5,160 nucleotides of DNA from an uncultured Shinella sp. (GCA_946481465.1 CAMLOC010000316.1:1-5160); one strand, 5' to 3'. Shown: positions 1 through 5,160, counted from the stretch's first letter. Notes: generated by a model from the letters alone, not told the origin. Made by a program: numbers and translations.

Positions 1-889
1 CGTCGTCGTTCCCGTTGTTGTTTTATCTGGCCTGCTCACCTATGGGCTGGCGATCGCGCTTCTCTGTTTTGCGCGCCGCCGTTCGTGGATGGCGCTTTGG
101 ATCATCCTGTTCGACGGCGTGTTCTATTTCGACCGCATCGTGATCGCCGGACGGCGCGGCGATGCCGCGGAGCTGGCCTTGATGGTCGCCCTGGCGCTGT
201 GGTTTCAGCGGCGCTACGTCGTGCCCCGCTTCATCGTTGCCGTGAGCCTGTTTTTTACCGTCATCGGCCTGCTGACCGCCGGGGAATATCGCAACGCGAC
301 CTATTACGGCGGCGGGCGGCCGGACTGGCAGGCGGTTCTCAACATCAACCCGGCGGAAAACTGGCGCAAGCTGCTCAGGGAGGGCGGTCCGGAATTCCGC
401 AATCTCGCTTTTTCTCTGTCTTATATTTCCGAGAACAATGCCTATGATTTCGGCGCGACGCACTGGAATACGCTTGTTCATTCCTATGTCCCGGCGCAGT
501 TGATCGGCTCGGCGCTCAAGGAGTCCTTCTATATCCGCACGCCCGCGCAATATTCGCTCGATTACAGGCCGGCGCCGGGCACCACGCCGACGGGAATGAT
601 GGACGCCTTTTCGTCGTTCTCCTATTTCGGCTGCCTGAAGTTTGCTTTGGTCGCGGCCCTGCTTGCGGGTATTTATACCCGCGCCATGCATGGTAATACC
701 GTCATGCAGCTTCTGTACATGCTCTCCGTCATGCCCGCGATGCTGGTGGTGACGCATTTCACCAACGAGATCGTCATCGCCTGGGTGCATATCTCGTTCT
801 TCATGATACCGGGCCTGTTGTTCGCGCGTATTCGGACGCGTGACGGGGGGCTTCCTCAGGGGGCGAGCCTGAGCAGCGTCTCGACCTGA
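1..889 (+). CDS. Polytopic membrane protein, probable Wzy-type oligosaccharide repeat-unit polymerase (5' end outside window)
   Basis: The frame is open from base 2 to the TGA at 887-889 and gives 295 visible residues. An internal ATG lies at 89, but hydrophobic coding sequence continues in frame upstream to the window edge, so the true start is outside. Hydrophobic, membrane-span-like stretches lie near residues 1-23, 30-43, 55-68, 76-93, 208-226, 236-253 and 257-275. Between the fourth and fifth is a long polar loop (about 95-205) containing a PxxLIGSALK-like stretch (164-173) and a TPTGMMDAFSSFSYFG segment (195-210). A loop of this kind, with a Gly/Thr-rich turn followed by an aromatic-Gly stretch before the next helix, resembles repeat-unit polymerases, which join lipid-linked repeat units on the periplasmic face. 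Such proteins diverge strongly, so family membership is inference from topology and context. Another polysaccharide-locus membrane protein is possible. The last 34 bp overlap the end of the opposite-strand glycosyltransferase gene. Confidence 0.6.
   Translation, partial: VVVPVVVLSGLLTYGLAIALLCFARRRSWMALWIILFDGVFYFDRIVIAGRRGDAAELALMVALALWFQRRYVVPRFIVAVSLFFTVIGLLTAGEYRNATYYGGGRPDWQAVLNINPAENWRKLLREGGPEFRNLAFSLSYISENNAYDFGATHWNTLVHSYVPAQLIGSALKESFYIRTPAQYSLDYRPAPGTTPTGMMDAFSSFSYFGCLKFALVAALLAGIYTRAMHGNTVMQLLYMLSVMPAMLVVTHFTNEIVIAWVHISFFMIPGLLFARIRTRDGGLPQGASLSSVST
855..873. other. Small inverted repeat at the convergent gene ends
   Basis: A perfect 6-bp stem (855-860 with 868-873) encloses a 7-nt loop. 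It sits inside the coding overlap of the two convergent genes and covers the stop codon of the minus-strand one. It could slow polymerase from either side, but no T-tract follows on either strand. It is weak evidence for a terminator. Confidence 0.2.
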
Positions 890-1947
890 TCCACGATATG
901 CATGGGATCGCTCATATCGATCGAGCGTTTTCGGCCGTTCGCGCCTGTGTGGTCGCCGCGACCTTGAAGCTGGGTGAGCACGGCATCCGTGAGGCGGGGG
1001 ATATCATGGGCATCGAGAAGCGTGCCGTAGGCCGGCTGGTCGATGATTTCCTTCAGGCCGCCATTCAGCACCGAGGCGACGACCGGCACGCCGAAGGACA
1101 TGGCTTCGACGGCCGTGTTGCCCCAGGCATCCCAGTCTGAATTGAAGAGGAGCGTGTCGAGGCTCAGGTGGAAATTCTGCATGTCCTCCACCCAGCCGAG
1201 CCAGATCACCCGGTGGGCGATGCCAAGGTTTTCGGCCTGCGCTCTCAGGCGATCTTCTTCCGGGCCGGCTCCGGCGATCACGAATCTTGCGGTGGGCATT
1301 GCCTTCGCAACGCCGGCGGCGACATCGAGGAAGACGTCGAACCGCTTTCGCGGGATAAGCCAGCCGGCATTGCCGATGAGCGGCTGGTCGGCGGGCAATC
1401 CGAGGGCCGCACGCGCGCGCTGCTTTTGCGTCCGGTCCGGCGGTGCGGGGGCGGCGAGAGGGTTGCGGACGGTGTGGCAGAGGGGAGAAGCGAAGGGGGC
1501 GATGTCCTCGGCCTCCGTGCGAACGAAATCCGACGGGTAGCTGATCGCGTCGAAGCGACGGCAGGCTATTCGATAGAACAGGCGCCATTGCCAGGCCGGA
1601 CGGACACCGTGGTGGAAGTGCATGGCCAACAGCCTTCGGCCCGCCGCAAGACGCCCGAGGGCGAGCATGGCAAGGAGATTGCTTCCGGTCATGATCAGGG
1701 CATCCGCGTTCTCTTTTCTCAAGGCGCGCCGGAGATCGGGAAAGCTGCGCCAGCCGAGTTTGCCGCGATAGGAAAGGCCGAGCGCCGCAATGCCCTCCGC
1801 CTCCAGATAGGGGGAGAGTTTTCCCAGCGGCGTGAGGGAAACGACGGAGCATCGGTGTCCTCGACCCTGCAGGCCGGCCATGAGCCGGAAGGAGGATTGC
1901 TCCATGCCGCCGAGTTCCGTGCATTGCATGATGTTGACGATCCGCAT
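856..1947 (-). CDS. Glycosyltransferase, GT-B fold, GT4-type (group 1 family)
   Basis: This 363-aa protein has the usual length for a GT4 enzyme, which transfers a sugar from a nucleotide-sugar donor, normally at the cytoplasmic face of the membrane. The N-terminal Rossmann half opens with MRIVNIM and a Gly-rich acceptor loop ELGGMEQSS (11-19). The C-terminal donor half shows GNAGWLIPRKRFD (192-204, with the conserved basic pair R200/K201), FVIAGAGPEEDRL (222-234), a WLGWVEDM segment (249-256), and the signature region DAWGNTAVEAMSFGVPVVAS (273-292). The usual E-x7-E motif is D-x7-E here (D273, E281). The ATG at 1945-1947 follows a GGGGG stretch (1952-1956) with a 4-nt spacer, an acceptable ribosome site. 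The gene lies 207 bp downstream of the RTX gene on the same strand and converges with the polymerase-like gene. Donor and acceptor sugars cannot be read from sequence. The role in repeat-unit assembly is inferred from the neighbours. Confidence 0.9.
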   Translation of the reverse strand: MRIVNIMQCTELGGMEQSSFRLMAGLQGRGHRCSVVSLTPLGKLSPYLEAEGIAALGLSYRGKLGWRSFPDLRRALRKENADALIMTGSNLLAMLALGRLAAGRRLLAMHFHHGVRPAWQWRLFYRIACRRFDAISYPSDFVRTEAEDIAPFASPLCHTVRNPLAAPAPPDRTQKQRARAALGLPADQPLIGNAGWLIPRKRFDVFLDVAAGVAKAMPTARFVIAGAGPEEDRLRAQAENLGIAHRVIWLGWVEDMQNFHLSLDTLLFNSDWDAWGNTAVEAMSFGVPVVASVLNGGLKEIIDQPAYGTLLDAHDIPRLTDAVLTQLQGRGDHTGANGRKRSIDMSDPMHIVDQVETLLRLAP

Positions 1948-2023
1948 TGTGCCCCCGTCCGTCGCCGGCCGCCTTTTCCGTATCCTATGGCCGTTCCGCG
2001 GCGGTTTTGATGCATCCCTTCGG

Positions 2024-2035
2024 ATAGGGCCCTAT
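2024..2035. promoter_or_regulatory. 12-bp perfect palindrome in the glycosyltransferase leader
   Basis: ATAGGGCCCTAT is a perfect palindrome lying 76 bp upstream of the glycosyltransferase start codon. It could be a binding site for a dimeric regulator. There is one copy in the window and no convincing -35/-10 pair around it, so the role is speculative. Confidence 0.25.
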
Positions 2036-2068
2036 GCTCTTTGCGGTGCGGTTCACATTGACCCACAT

Positions 2069-2125
2069 GGCGAAGCCTCGTTCGGCTTCGCCGTGCGACG
2101 AGGCAGCGCGGGAACGTTGCCTCGT
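2069..2125. promoter_or_regulatory. Two adjacent hairpins with a possible alternative pairing, between the RTX and glycosyltransferase genes
   Basis: Hairpin A is a perfect 9-bp stem (2069-2077 with 2084-2092) with a 6-nt loop. Hairpin B has an 8-bp perfect stem (2098-2105 with 2118-2125), extended inward by one G-U and two G-C pairs to a 6-nt loop. The nonamer GCCTCGTTC occurs at 2075-2083, spanning part of the stem and the loop of A, and again at 2119-2127 in the 3' arm of B. The 5' arm of B (ACGAGGC) could therefore pair with either copy. On the minus strand this lies 30 nt past the RTX stop and 122 nt before the glycosyltransferase start. It could be a Rho-independent terminator without the U-tract, a transcript-stabilising 3' end, or an attenuator. 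No U-tract follows on either strand. Confidence 0.45.
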
Positions 2126-2154
2126 TCATCGCCGATATCACACAGGCCGTGAGG

Positions 2155-3327
2155 TCAGGCTGATAGGAACCAGTCGTCACTCAGGTTTTCCATGACGATG
2201 CCTTCGAGAAGGACCGTGCCGCCACCGGATAGCGTCAGCAGGGCAAAGCCGTCCGCATTCGCCGAGACGCTATATGTCTGGCCGCTGAGCTCGATGCGAT
2301 CGATACCCACCTCGAAGTCGGTAATGACGTCGTTGCCGTCCCCTGCTGCGAAGATGAAGGTATCAACACCGGCCCCGCCGGAGAGGCTGTCGTTGCCCGT
2401 ACCGCCGCTCAGAATATCTCTTCCCGCGCCGCCGAAGAGGCTATCCCCGCCTTGATCGCCGAAAAGTCGGTCATTGCCGACGCCGCCGTAGAGCACATCC
2501 TTGCCGGCTCCGCCGGAGAGGCTGTCATTCCCGGCGCGGCCGCCGAGCATGTCGTTTCCACCGGCGCCTTTAAGCTGGTCGTTGCCGCCGGCGCCCCAGA
2601 CCTGATCATCGCCTTCGTCGCCGTAGATGATGTCGTCGCCGAGGCCGCCGAAAATGGCGTCATTGCCCGCTCCGCCATGGATCTCGTCCGCGCCGTTGCC
2701 GCCGAACAGGATGTCGTTCCCGTCGTCGCCATACAGGTCGTCGTTGCCTTCTCCCCCGCCGATCTTGTCGTCCCCCAGCCCGCCTTTCACCGTATCGCCG
2801 GAGCCGCGGGCGAAAAGGATGTCGTTTCCGTCTCCCCCGTCGATAATGTCCTCGCCGGCGGTGCCCGGCAAAACGTCGTTGCCGGCGGTGCCGGTCAGGA
2901 GGACGGGGTCGGGCTCCGATGGGGGACGGTGGATGACAGGCGTGTCCCAGGTGAAGGCAAGCCGGATAAATTCTTCGGCGGCGGCGGCAAGATTGTCGAC
3001 TTGCGGACCCATCGTATAGGTCACTTCTATTTTTCCGTCGGCAATGATGGCGGCCCAGTCGACGGCCGTTATGGTGAACGGAACCGTCGTCGGCTGGTAC
3101 TCGAGAGCCTGGAACTGCCCGCCCAGCGCATATCCTTCGATGGACACGGTGAACCACTCGGTTGCTTCGATGCCATGCACGTCGCCGAAGTCGCCGACGA
3201 AATCCAGGGAAACGGTTGCATCGCTGACCGTGGCCGTGGGTGTATTGATGATCGTATCGGCAATGACCTTGTTGCGGGAGTCGCCTGCATTGGCAAAGCC
3301 GATAATTTCGCTTGTAAAGGTCGGCAT
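2155..3327 (-). CDS. RTX-type calcium-binding protein, probable type I secretion substrate
   Basis: This 390-aa acidic protein has no Sec-type signal peptide. Residues 1-140 form an unrecognised domain rich in alternating beta-type segments (for example TVSLDFVGDFGDV 38-50, EWFTVSIEGYALGG 57-70, KIEVTYTM 99-106), suggesting a beta-sandwich. Residues 145-324 are 20 consecutive nonapeptides of the x-G-G-x-G-x-D-x-L type, which bind Ca2+ in a parallel beta-roll. Next comes a typical RTX end module: FIFAAGDGNDVITDFEVGID (324-343), then a beta-rich tail ending DDWFLSA. Such tails carry the type I secretion signal. No glycanase, protease or lipase catalytic domain is visible, unlike several rhizobial EPS-linked RTX enzymes. 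The start is well fixed by an AGGAGG Shine-Dalgarno. A role in the matrix, adhesion or polysaccharide binding is inference from its place in a polysaccharide locus. The ABC exporter genes are not in the window. Confidence 0.9.
   Translation of the reverse strand: MPTFTSEIIGFANAGDSRNKVIADTIINTPTATVSDATVSLDFVGDFGDVHGIEATEWFTVSIEGYALGGQFQALEYQPTTVPFTITAVDWAAIIADGKIEVTYTMGPQVDNLAAAAEEFIRLAFTWDTPVIHRPPSEPDPVLLTGTAGNDVLPGTAGEDIIDGGDGNDILFARGSGDTVKGGLGDDKIGGGEGNDDLYGDDGNDILFGGNGADEIHGGAGNDAIFGGLGDDIIYGDEGDDQVWGAGGNDQLKGAGGNDMLGGRAGNDSLSGGAGKDVLYGGVGNDRLFGDQGGDSLFGGAGRDILSGGTGNDSLSGGAGVDTFIFAAGDGNDVITDFEVGIDRIELSGQTYSVSANADGFALLTLSGGGTVLLEGIVMENLSDDWFLSA
2356..2895 (-). repeat. Tandem RTX nonapeptide array: 20 units of 27 bp
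   Basis: The 540 bp encode residues 145-324 of the calcium-binding protein as 20 gap-free nonapeptides. Most match xGGxGxDxL. Deviants are unit 4 (FARGSGDTV) and units 12-13 (WGAGGNDQL, KGAGGNDML), with Ala at the second Gly position. DNA units have diverged, so this is an old coding repeat. The longest near-identity I noticed is a 17-bp match between 2375-2391 and 2510-2526, offset by exactly five units, matching a repeated NDSLSGGAG peptide. Confidence 0.95.
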
Positions 3328-3332
3328 ATGTT

Positions 3333-3338
3333 CCTCCT
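3333..3338 (-). promoter_or_regulatory. Consensus Shine-Dalgarno of the RTX gene
   Basis: A perfect AGGAGG on the minus strand lies 5 nt before the ATG at 3325-3327. It is the strongest ribosome site in the window and fixes the RTX start. Confidence 0.85.
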
Positions 3339-3354
3339 GTTACTACGTAGTAAC
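3339..3354. promoter_or_regulatory. 16-bp perfect palindrome, candidate operator of the RTX gene
   Basis: GTTACTACGTAGTAAC is a perfect palindrome abutting the RTX Shine-Dalgarno and a few bp downstream of the candidate -10. A dimeric regulator bound here would block promoter clearance. In RNA, the arms could fold only poorly because there is no loop, so a DNA site is more likely. A GTTAC half-site recurs at 3413-3417 in the same orientation. I do not recognise the motif as a named regulator box. Confidence 0.5.
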
Positions 3355-3361
3355 TGGAAAC

Positions 3362-3391
3362 AATTCAGAACTTCCTTTGATTTTTGGTCAA
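3362..3391 (-). promoter_or_regulatory. Candidate sigma-70-type promoter for the RTX gene
   Basis: On the minus strand, TTGACC (3386-3391, 5 of 6 to the -35 consensus) is followed after 17-18 nt by CTGAAT/TGAATT (3362-3368), a poor -10 with 3 of 6 matches. The surrounding 3351-3400 is clearly AT-richer than the flanking genes, as expected of a promoter. A transcript from here would have a leader of only about 30 nt. Confidence 0.35.
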
Positions 3392-3393
3392 TT

Positions 3394-3409
3394 GGATAAG
3401 CGGGTAAGC
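3394..3409 (-). repeat. Tandem octamer direct repeat upstream of the RTX -35
   Basis: On the minus strand GCTTACCC is followed immediately by GCTTATCC, two octamers differing at one base. They end 2 bp before the candidate -35 TTGACC, where an activator would sit. The pair is short enough to occur by chance. Confidence 0.25.
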
Positions 3410-3531
3410 GGTGTAACTCTTTGAAGTACTCTAATACTATTGGCGGAGGTATGATTTTGGTGATCTGCCGACTGGATGAGCCCTTAGGCGAGAGCGCAGG
3501 CGCGCTGGTTCGCAGACGGCAGGCCATCTCG

Positions 3532-4302
3532 TTATCCGGCATCGCGAGGTGCAGGCTTGCGGGCCATTGCCATCAGCGTCCAGCCCCAGTCGCGACGTTC
3601 CATGACATCGCGCCAGCGGGTGCCGGCGATACCCCGTAGGGCGTTGTTCAGCCGTTGGCCGGTGAGAAGGCGCCGCAGGCCCTTGTGGGCGACGGGGCTG
3701 GCGGACACGAGGCGCTCGACGCGGAAGCGGGTTTCGAGCAGGTCCTGCAGCTCATGCCGGTCCACCCAGTTGCGCAGCTGGCCGGGTTGGGGAGGCGGGA
3801 TACGGCAGTGTCCGGCAAGCACGGGCCTGTTCTGCGTGGCGAGCAGCAGGAGGCCGCCCGGCTTCAAGAGGTTTGCGATCTGCGCGATGAAGGCCCGCTG
3901 GTCCGCGATATGCGACAGCACCTCCAGGCTCACCACGACGTCATAGGCTTCCGCGGCGAGCGGCAGGGCGGCAAAATCGCCGGCGACGAAGCGGATATGC
4001 GGCCAGCGGGCCTGCGCCCGCCGCAGCACGTCGTCGGAAAGATCCGTTCCGGTGACCCGGCCGAAGCGGGCAAGGCGCGGGCACAGCCAGCCCGTGCCGC
4101 AGCCGACTTCGATGATGTCGAGATCGTTGCGGCGCAGGCCGCCCAGCCAGTCGAGAACGATCTCGGCCTGGCGACGCGATACCTCGCCGACACTCGCCTC
4201 GCGGTTTTCGGCGTTCCACATGTTCCAGAAGGTGCGCTGGCTCTCGATCGTTTCCATGCGTGGAGCATGCTTTCGCCGGCCGGGACGGGCCAAGTTGTCC
4301 AT
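3532..4302 (-). CDS. Class I SAM-dependent methyltransferase
   Basis: This is a 256-aa protein from the farthest in-frame ATG; an in-frame TAG lies about 30 nt upstream of it. A second ATG at 4255-4257 would give 241 aa beginning METIESQRTFWNMWN, where homology-like sequence starts, and may be the true start. Neither has a clear Shine-Dalgarno. SAM-binding motifs are clear: motif I IIEVGCGTGWL (63-73), acidic post-I residue D87 in GTDLSDDVL (85-93), GDF (108-110), motif II-like YDVVVSLEVLSHI (120-132), and LLKPGGLLLLAT (145-156). The C-terminal third has a PPPQPGQLRNW stretch (169-179) and probably shapes substrate choice. The acceptor is unknown. In a polysaccharide locus, O-methylation of a sugar or a lipid-linked intermediate is plausible, and proteins of this type are also annotated as UbiG/UbiE-like without proof. 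It is divergent from the WecA-type gene and 204 bp upstream of the RTX gene on the same strand. Confidence 0.88.
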   Translation of the reverse strand: MDNLARPGRRKHAPRMETIESQRTFWNMWNAENREASVGEVSRRQAEIVLDWLGGLRRNDLDIIEVGCGTGWLCPRLARFGRVTGTDLSDDVLRRAQARWPHIRFVAGDFAALPLAAEAYDVVVSLEVLSHIADQRAFIAQIANLLKPGGLLLLATQNRPVLAGHCRIPPPQPGQLRNWVDRHELQDLLETRFRVERLVSASPVAHKGLRRLLTGQRLNNALRGIAGTRWRDVMERRDWGWTLMAMARKPAPRDAG

Positions 4303-4513
4303 TGGGTGCAGCGGGATCGGGCGGCACGCCTACGTCGCATTGTCCGTCCAGGCGTCGGCTTCGCCCAAAAGGCGGAGAACGCGTGGAAAACGGGGGTAGA
4401 CGGGAGGAGACGGTCGGGCTTCTTCGCGCGTTTCGCATGCTTTCCTTCCCCCTTTGCCCAAATGTTCAGCGCCTGCGCTCTCTCGCTATGCTTGTTTCCG
4501 GCCAAAAATCGCG

Positions 4514-4534
4514 GCGACCAAAGGTTATGGTCGC
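4514..4534. promoter_or_regulatory. 7-7-7 inverted repeat just upstream of the WecA-type gene
   Basis: GCGACCA (4514-4520) and TGGTCGC (4528-4534) form perfect 7-bp arms around a 7-nt spacer, ending 4 nt before the Shine-Dalgarno at 4539. It could be a leader hairpin affecting translation, or an operator in the 247-bp divergent region that also serves the methyltransferase. The rest of that gap (4303-4513) shows no convincing promoter. The best I find on + is TATGCT at 4487-4492 with a weak TTCAGC 16 bp upstream. Confidence 0.4.
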
Positions 4535-4538
4535 AATG

Positions 4539-4544
4539 AGGGGG
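4539..4544 (+). promoter_or_regulatory. Shine-Dalgarno of the WecA-type gene
   Basis: AGGGGG lies 5 nt before the ATG at 4550-4552. Nearby ATGs at 4527 and 4536 are out of frame, so this site decides the start. Confidence 0.65.
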
Positions 4545-4549
4545 ATCCG

Positions 4550-5160
4550 ATGGTTTTCCTGCTGCTTGAGAGTTCAGCTTCCCTTGCCTTGAGTGCCTTT
4601 CTCGTCGTTTTCCTGCGCCGGCTGGCGGTTCCCTTGCACCTGGTCGATCTTCCAGATCATCGCAAGATTCACGAAGGCGCCATACCGCTTTGCGGCGGCA
4701 TCGCAATCTTCCTGTCCTTTGCCGGGATCACGCTTTTCGGCAGCCCGATGAGCCTCGGGCCCGGCTTCTGGATGGCCATTGTCCTGATCATCGGTCTCGG
4801 CATAGCCGACGACCGGTTTGCCCTGCCGGCGCGTGCCCGCTTCCTTGCGCAGGTGCTGATCGCGCTCGCCCTCATTCTCACGGAGGGGCTCGAGCAACTT
4901 GCTCTCGGCGATCTCCTGCCGGCGGAGGCGATCGGCGGGGCGGTCGGTCTCTTCATTCTCTCCACGACCTTCATCGTCGGGCTGGTCAATGCCTGGAACA
5001 TGTTGGACGGCGTTGACGGCCTTGCCGGCGGCAGTGCCGCCGCCACGCTGATCTGGATCGTCCTGCTCGCGCTTCATCTCGGCGAGGAAGGGCTCGTCTA
5101 CCCCATCACCATGCTGGTTGCGGCGATCGGCGGTTTCCTGATCTTCAATGCGCGCAGTCC
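4550..5160 (+). CDS. wecA: WecA-family undecaprenyl-phosphate sugar-1-phosphate transferase (3' end outside window)
   Basis: The frame is open from the ATG at 4550 to the window edge, giving 203 residues of a family that is usually about 350. These integral membrane enzymes transfer a HexNAc-1-phosphate from UDP-sugar to undecaprenyl phosphate, the first committed step of O-antigen, ECA or EPS repeat-unit synthesis. Visible signatures: the cytoplasmic motif VDLPDHRKIHEGAIPLCGG (32-50), closely like the WecA/TagO motif; the Mg2+-linked DD pair D87-D88 in GLGIADDRF; and NAWNMLDGVDGLAGG (147-161) with N150, D153 and D156. D87/D88 and D153/D156 match the spacing of the known acidic residues of E. 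coli WecA. Hydrophobic spans fall near 3-22, 48-63, 72-86, 100-112, 128-146 and 162-177. The His-rich sugar-recognition motif would be past the window end, so the sugar (GlcNAc, or another as in WbpL/TagO relatives) is undecided. MraY itself is less likely because of the RKxH-type motif. Confidence 0.9.
   Translation, partial: MVFLLLESSASLALSAFLVVFLRRLAVPLHLVDLPDHRKIHEGAIPLCGGIAIFLSFAGITLFGSPMSLGPGFWMAIVLIIGLGIADDRFALPARARFLAQVLIALALILTEGLEQLALGDLLPAEAIGGAVGLFILSTTFIVGLVNAWNMLDGVDGLAGGSAAATLIWIVLLALHLGEEGLVYPITMLVAAIGGFLIFNARS

Noticed and set aside
23..790. 255-aa minus-strand open frame opposite the polymerase-like gene
   Set aside because: It is very rich in Arg, His, Gln and Asp with no domain-like pattern. 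The plus strand encodes coherent membrane spans that continue to the window edge, so this is a high-GC shadow.
1168..2010. 280-aa plus-strand open frame opposite the glycosyltransferase
   Set aside because: Low-complexity, Arg/Gly-rich antisense translation. The minus strand has full GT4 motifs.
2356..2895. Regular 27-bp periodicity that could be mistaken for a CRISPR or non-coding tandem array
   Set aside because: There are no conserved repeat/unique spacer blocks. The period is exactly nine codons and encodes GGxGxD nonapeptides.
3377..3391. FNR/CRP-like TTGA...TCAA site upstream of the RTX gene
   Set aside because: The half-sites are separated by 7 nt rather than the 6 nt of an FNR/FixK box, and TTGA is better read as part of the -35.
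2452..3399. 315-aa plus-strand open frame opposite the RTX gene, rich in Val/Ala
   Set aside because: Its repetitive V-A-G texture is the complement of the 27-bp RTX repeat, and it runs through the RTX control region.
3493..3506. Small hairpin (AGCGC/GCGCT) downstream of the methyltransferase stop as a terminator
   Set aside because: Only a 5-bp stem with a 4-nt loop and no T-tract on the minus strand; common by chance at this GC content.
3421..3639. 72-aa plus-strand open frame in the gap between the methyltransferase and RTX genes
   Set aside because: Non-ATG start, no good ribosome site before it, Arg/His-rich with no recognisable pattern, and its second half is antisense to the methyltransferase.
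3655..4539. 294-aa plus-strand open frame opposite the methyltransferase
   Set aside because: Ala/Gln/Arg-rich shadow. The minus strand has clear SAM-binding motifs.
4574..5077. 167-aa minus-strand open frame opposite the WecA-type gene
   Set aside because: Highly charged and low in complexity (runs of D, E, R, Q). The plus strand carries all expected WecA-family motifs.

Overview
The window is high-GC DNA with long overlapping open frames on both strands and Shine-Dalgarno starts. It looks like an alphaproteobacterium, plausibly Rhizobiales; that placement rests on overall style and gene content, because no phylogenetic marker is present. The content is a surface-polysaccharide (EPS or O-antigen type) locus.

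Layout, left to right. (1) At 1-889 on + is the 3' part of a multi-membrane-span protein resembling oligosaccharide repeat-unit (Wzy-type) polymerases. (2) At 856-1947 on - is a GT-B fold, GT4-type glycosyltransferase; its 3' end overlaps the end of the membrane-protein gene tail to tail by 34 bp. (3) The 207-bp gap 1948-2154 holds a 12-bp palindrome and two strong adjacent hairpins that could also pair with each other in an alternative way. (4) At 2155-3327 on - is a 390-aa secreted-type RTX protein. It has an unrecognised ~140-aa N-terminal domain, exactly 20 uninterrupted Ca2+-binding nonapeptides, and a C-terminal region typical of type I secretion substrates. (5) The 204-bp gap 3328-3531 is partly AT-rich and carries a consensus Shine-Dalgarno, a 16-bp perfect palindrome, a candidate promoter and a tandem octamer repeat, all arranged for the RTX gene. 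(6) At 3532-4302 on - is a class I SAM-dependent methyltransferase. (7) The 247-bp divergent gap 4303-4549 ends in a hairpin just before the next gene. (8) From 4550 to the window end on + is the 5' part of a WecA-family polyprenyl-phosphate sugar-1-phosphate transferase.

How the parts could work together (inference): the WecA-like enzyme would load the first sugar-phosphate on undecaprenyl phosphate, the glycosyltransferase would extend the repeat unit, the methyltransferase could modify a sugar or lipid intermediate, and the Wzy-like protein would polymerise exported repeat units. The RTX protein would leave by a type I exporter and act outside the cell in a Ca2+-dependent way, for example in the matrix or in adhesion. 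It has its own regulatory region, so it may be expressed separately from the biosynthetic genes. No clearly new multi-gene system is visible. The most unusual parts are the RTX gene's N-terminal domain and its compact control region.
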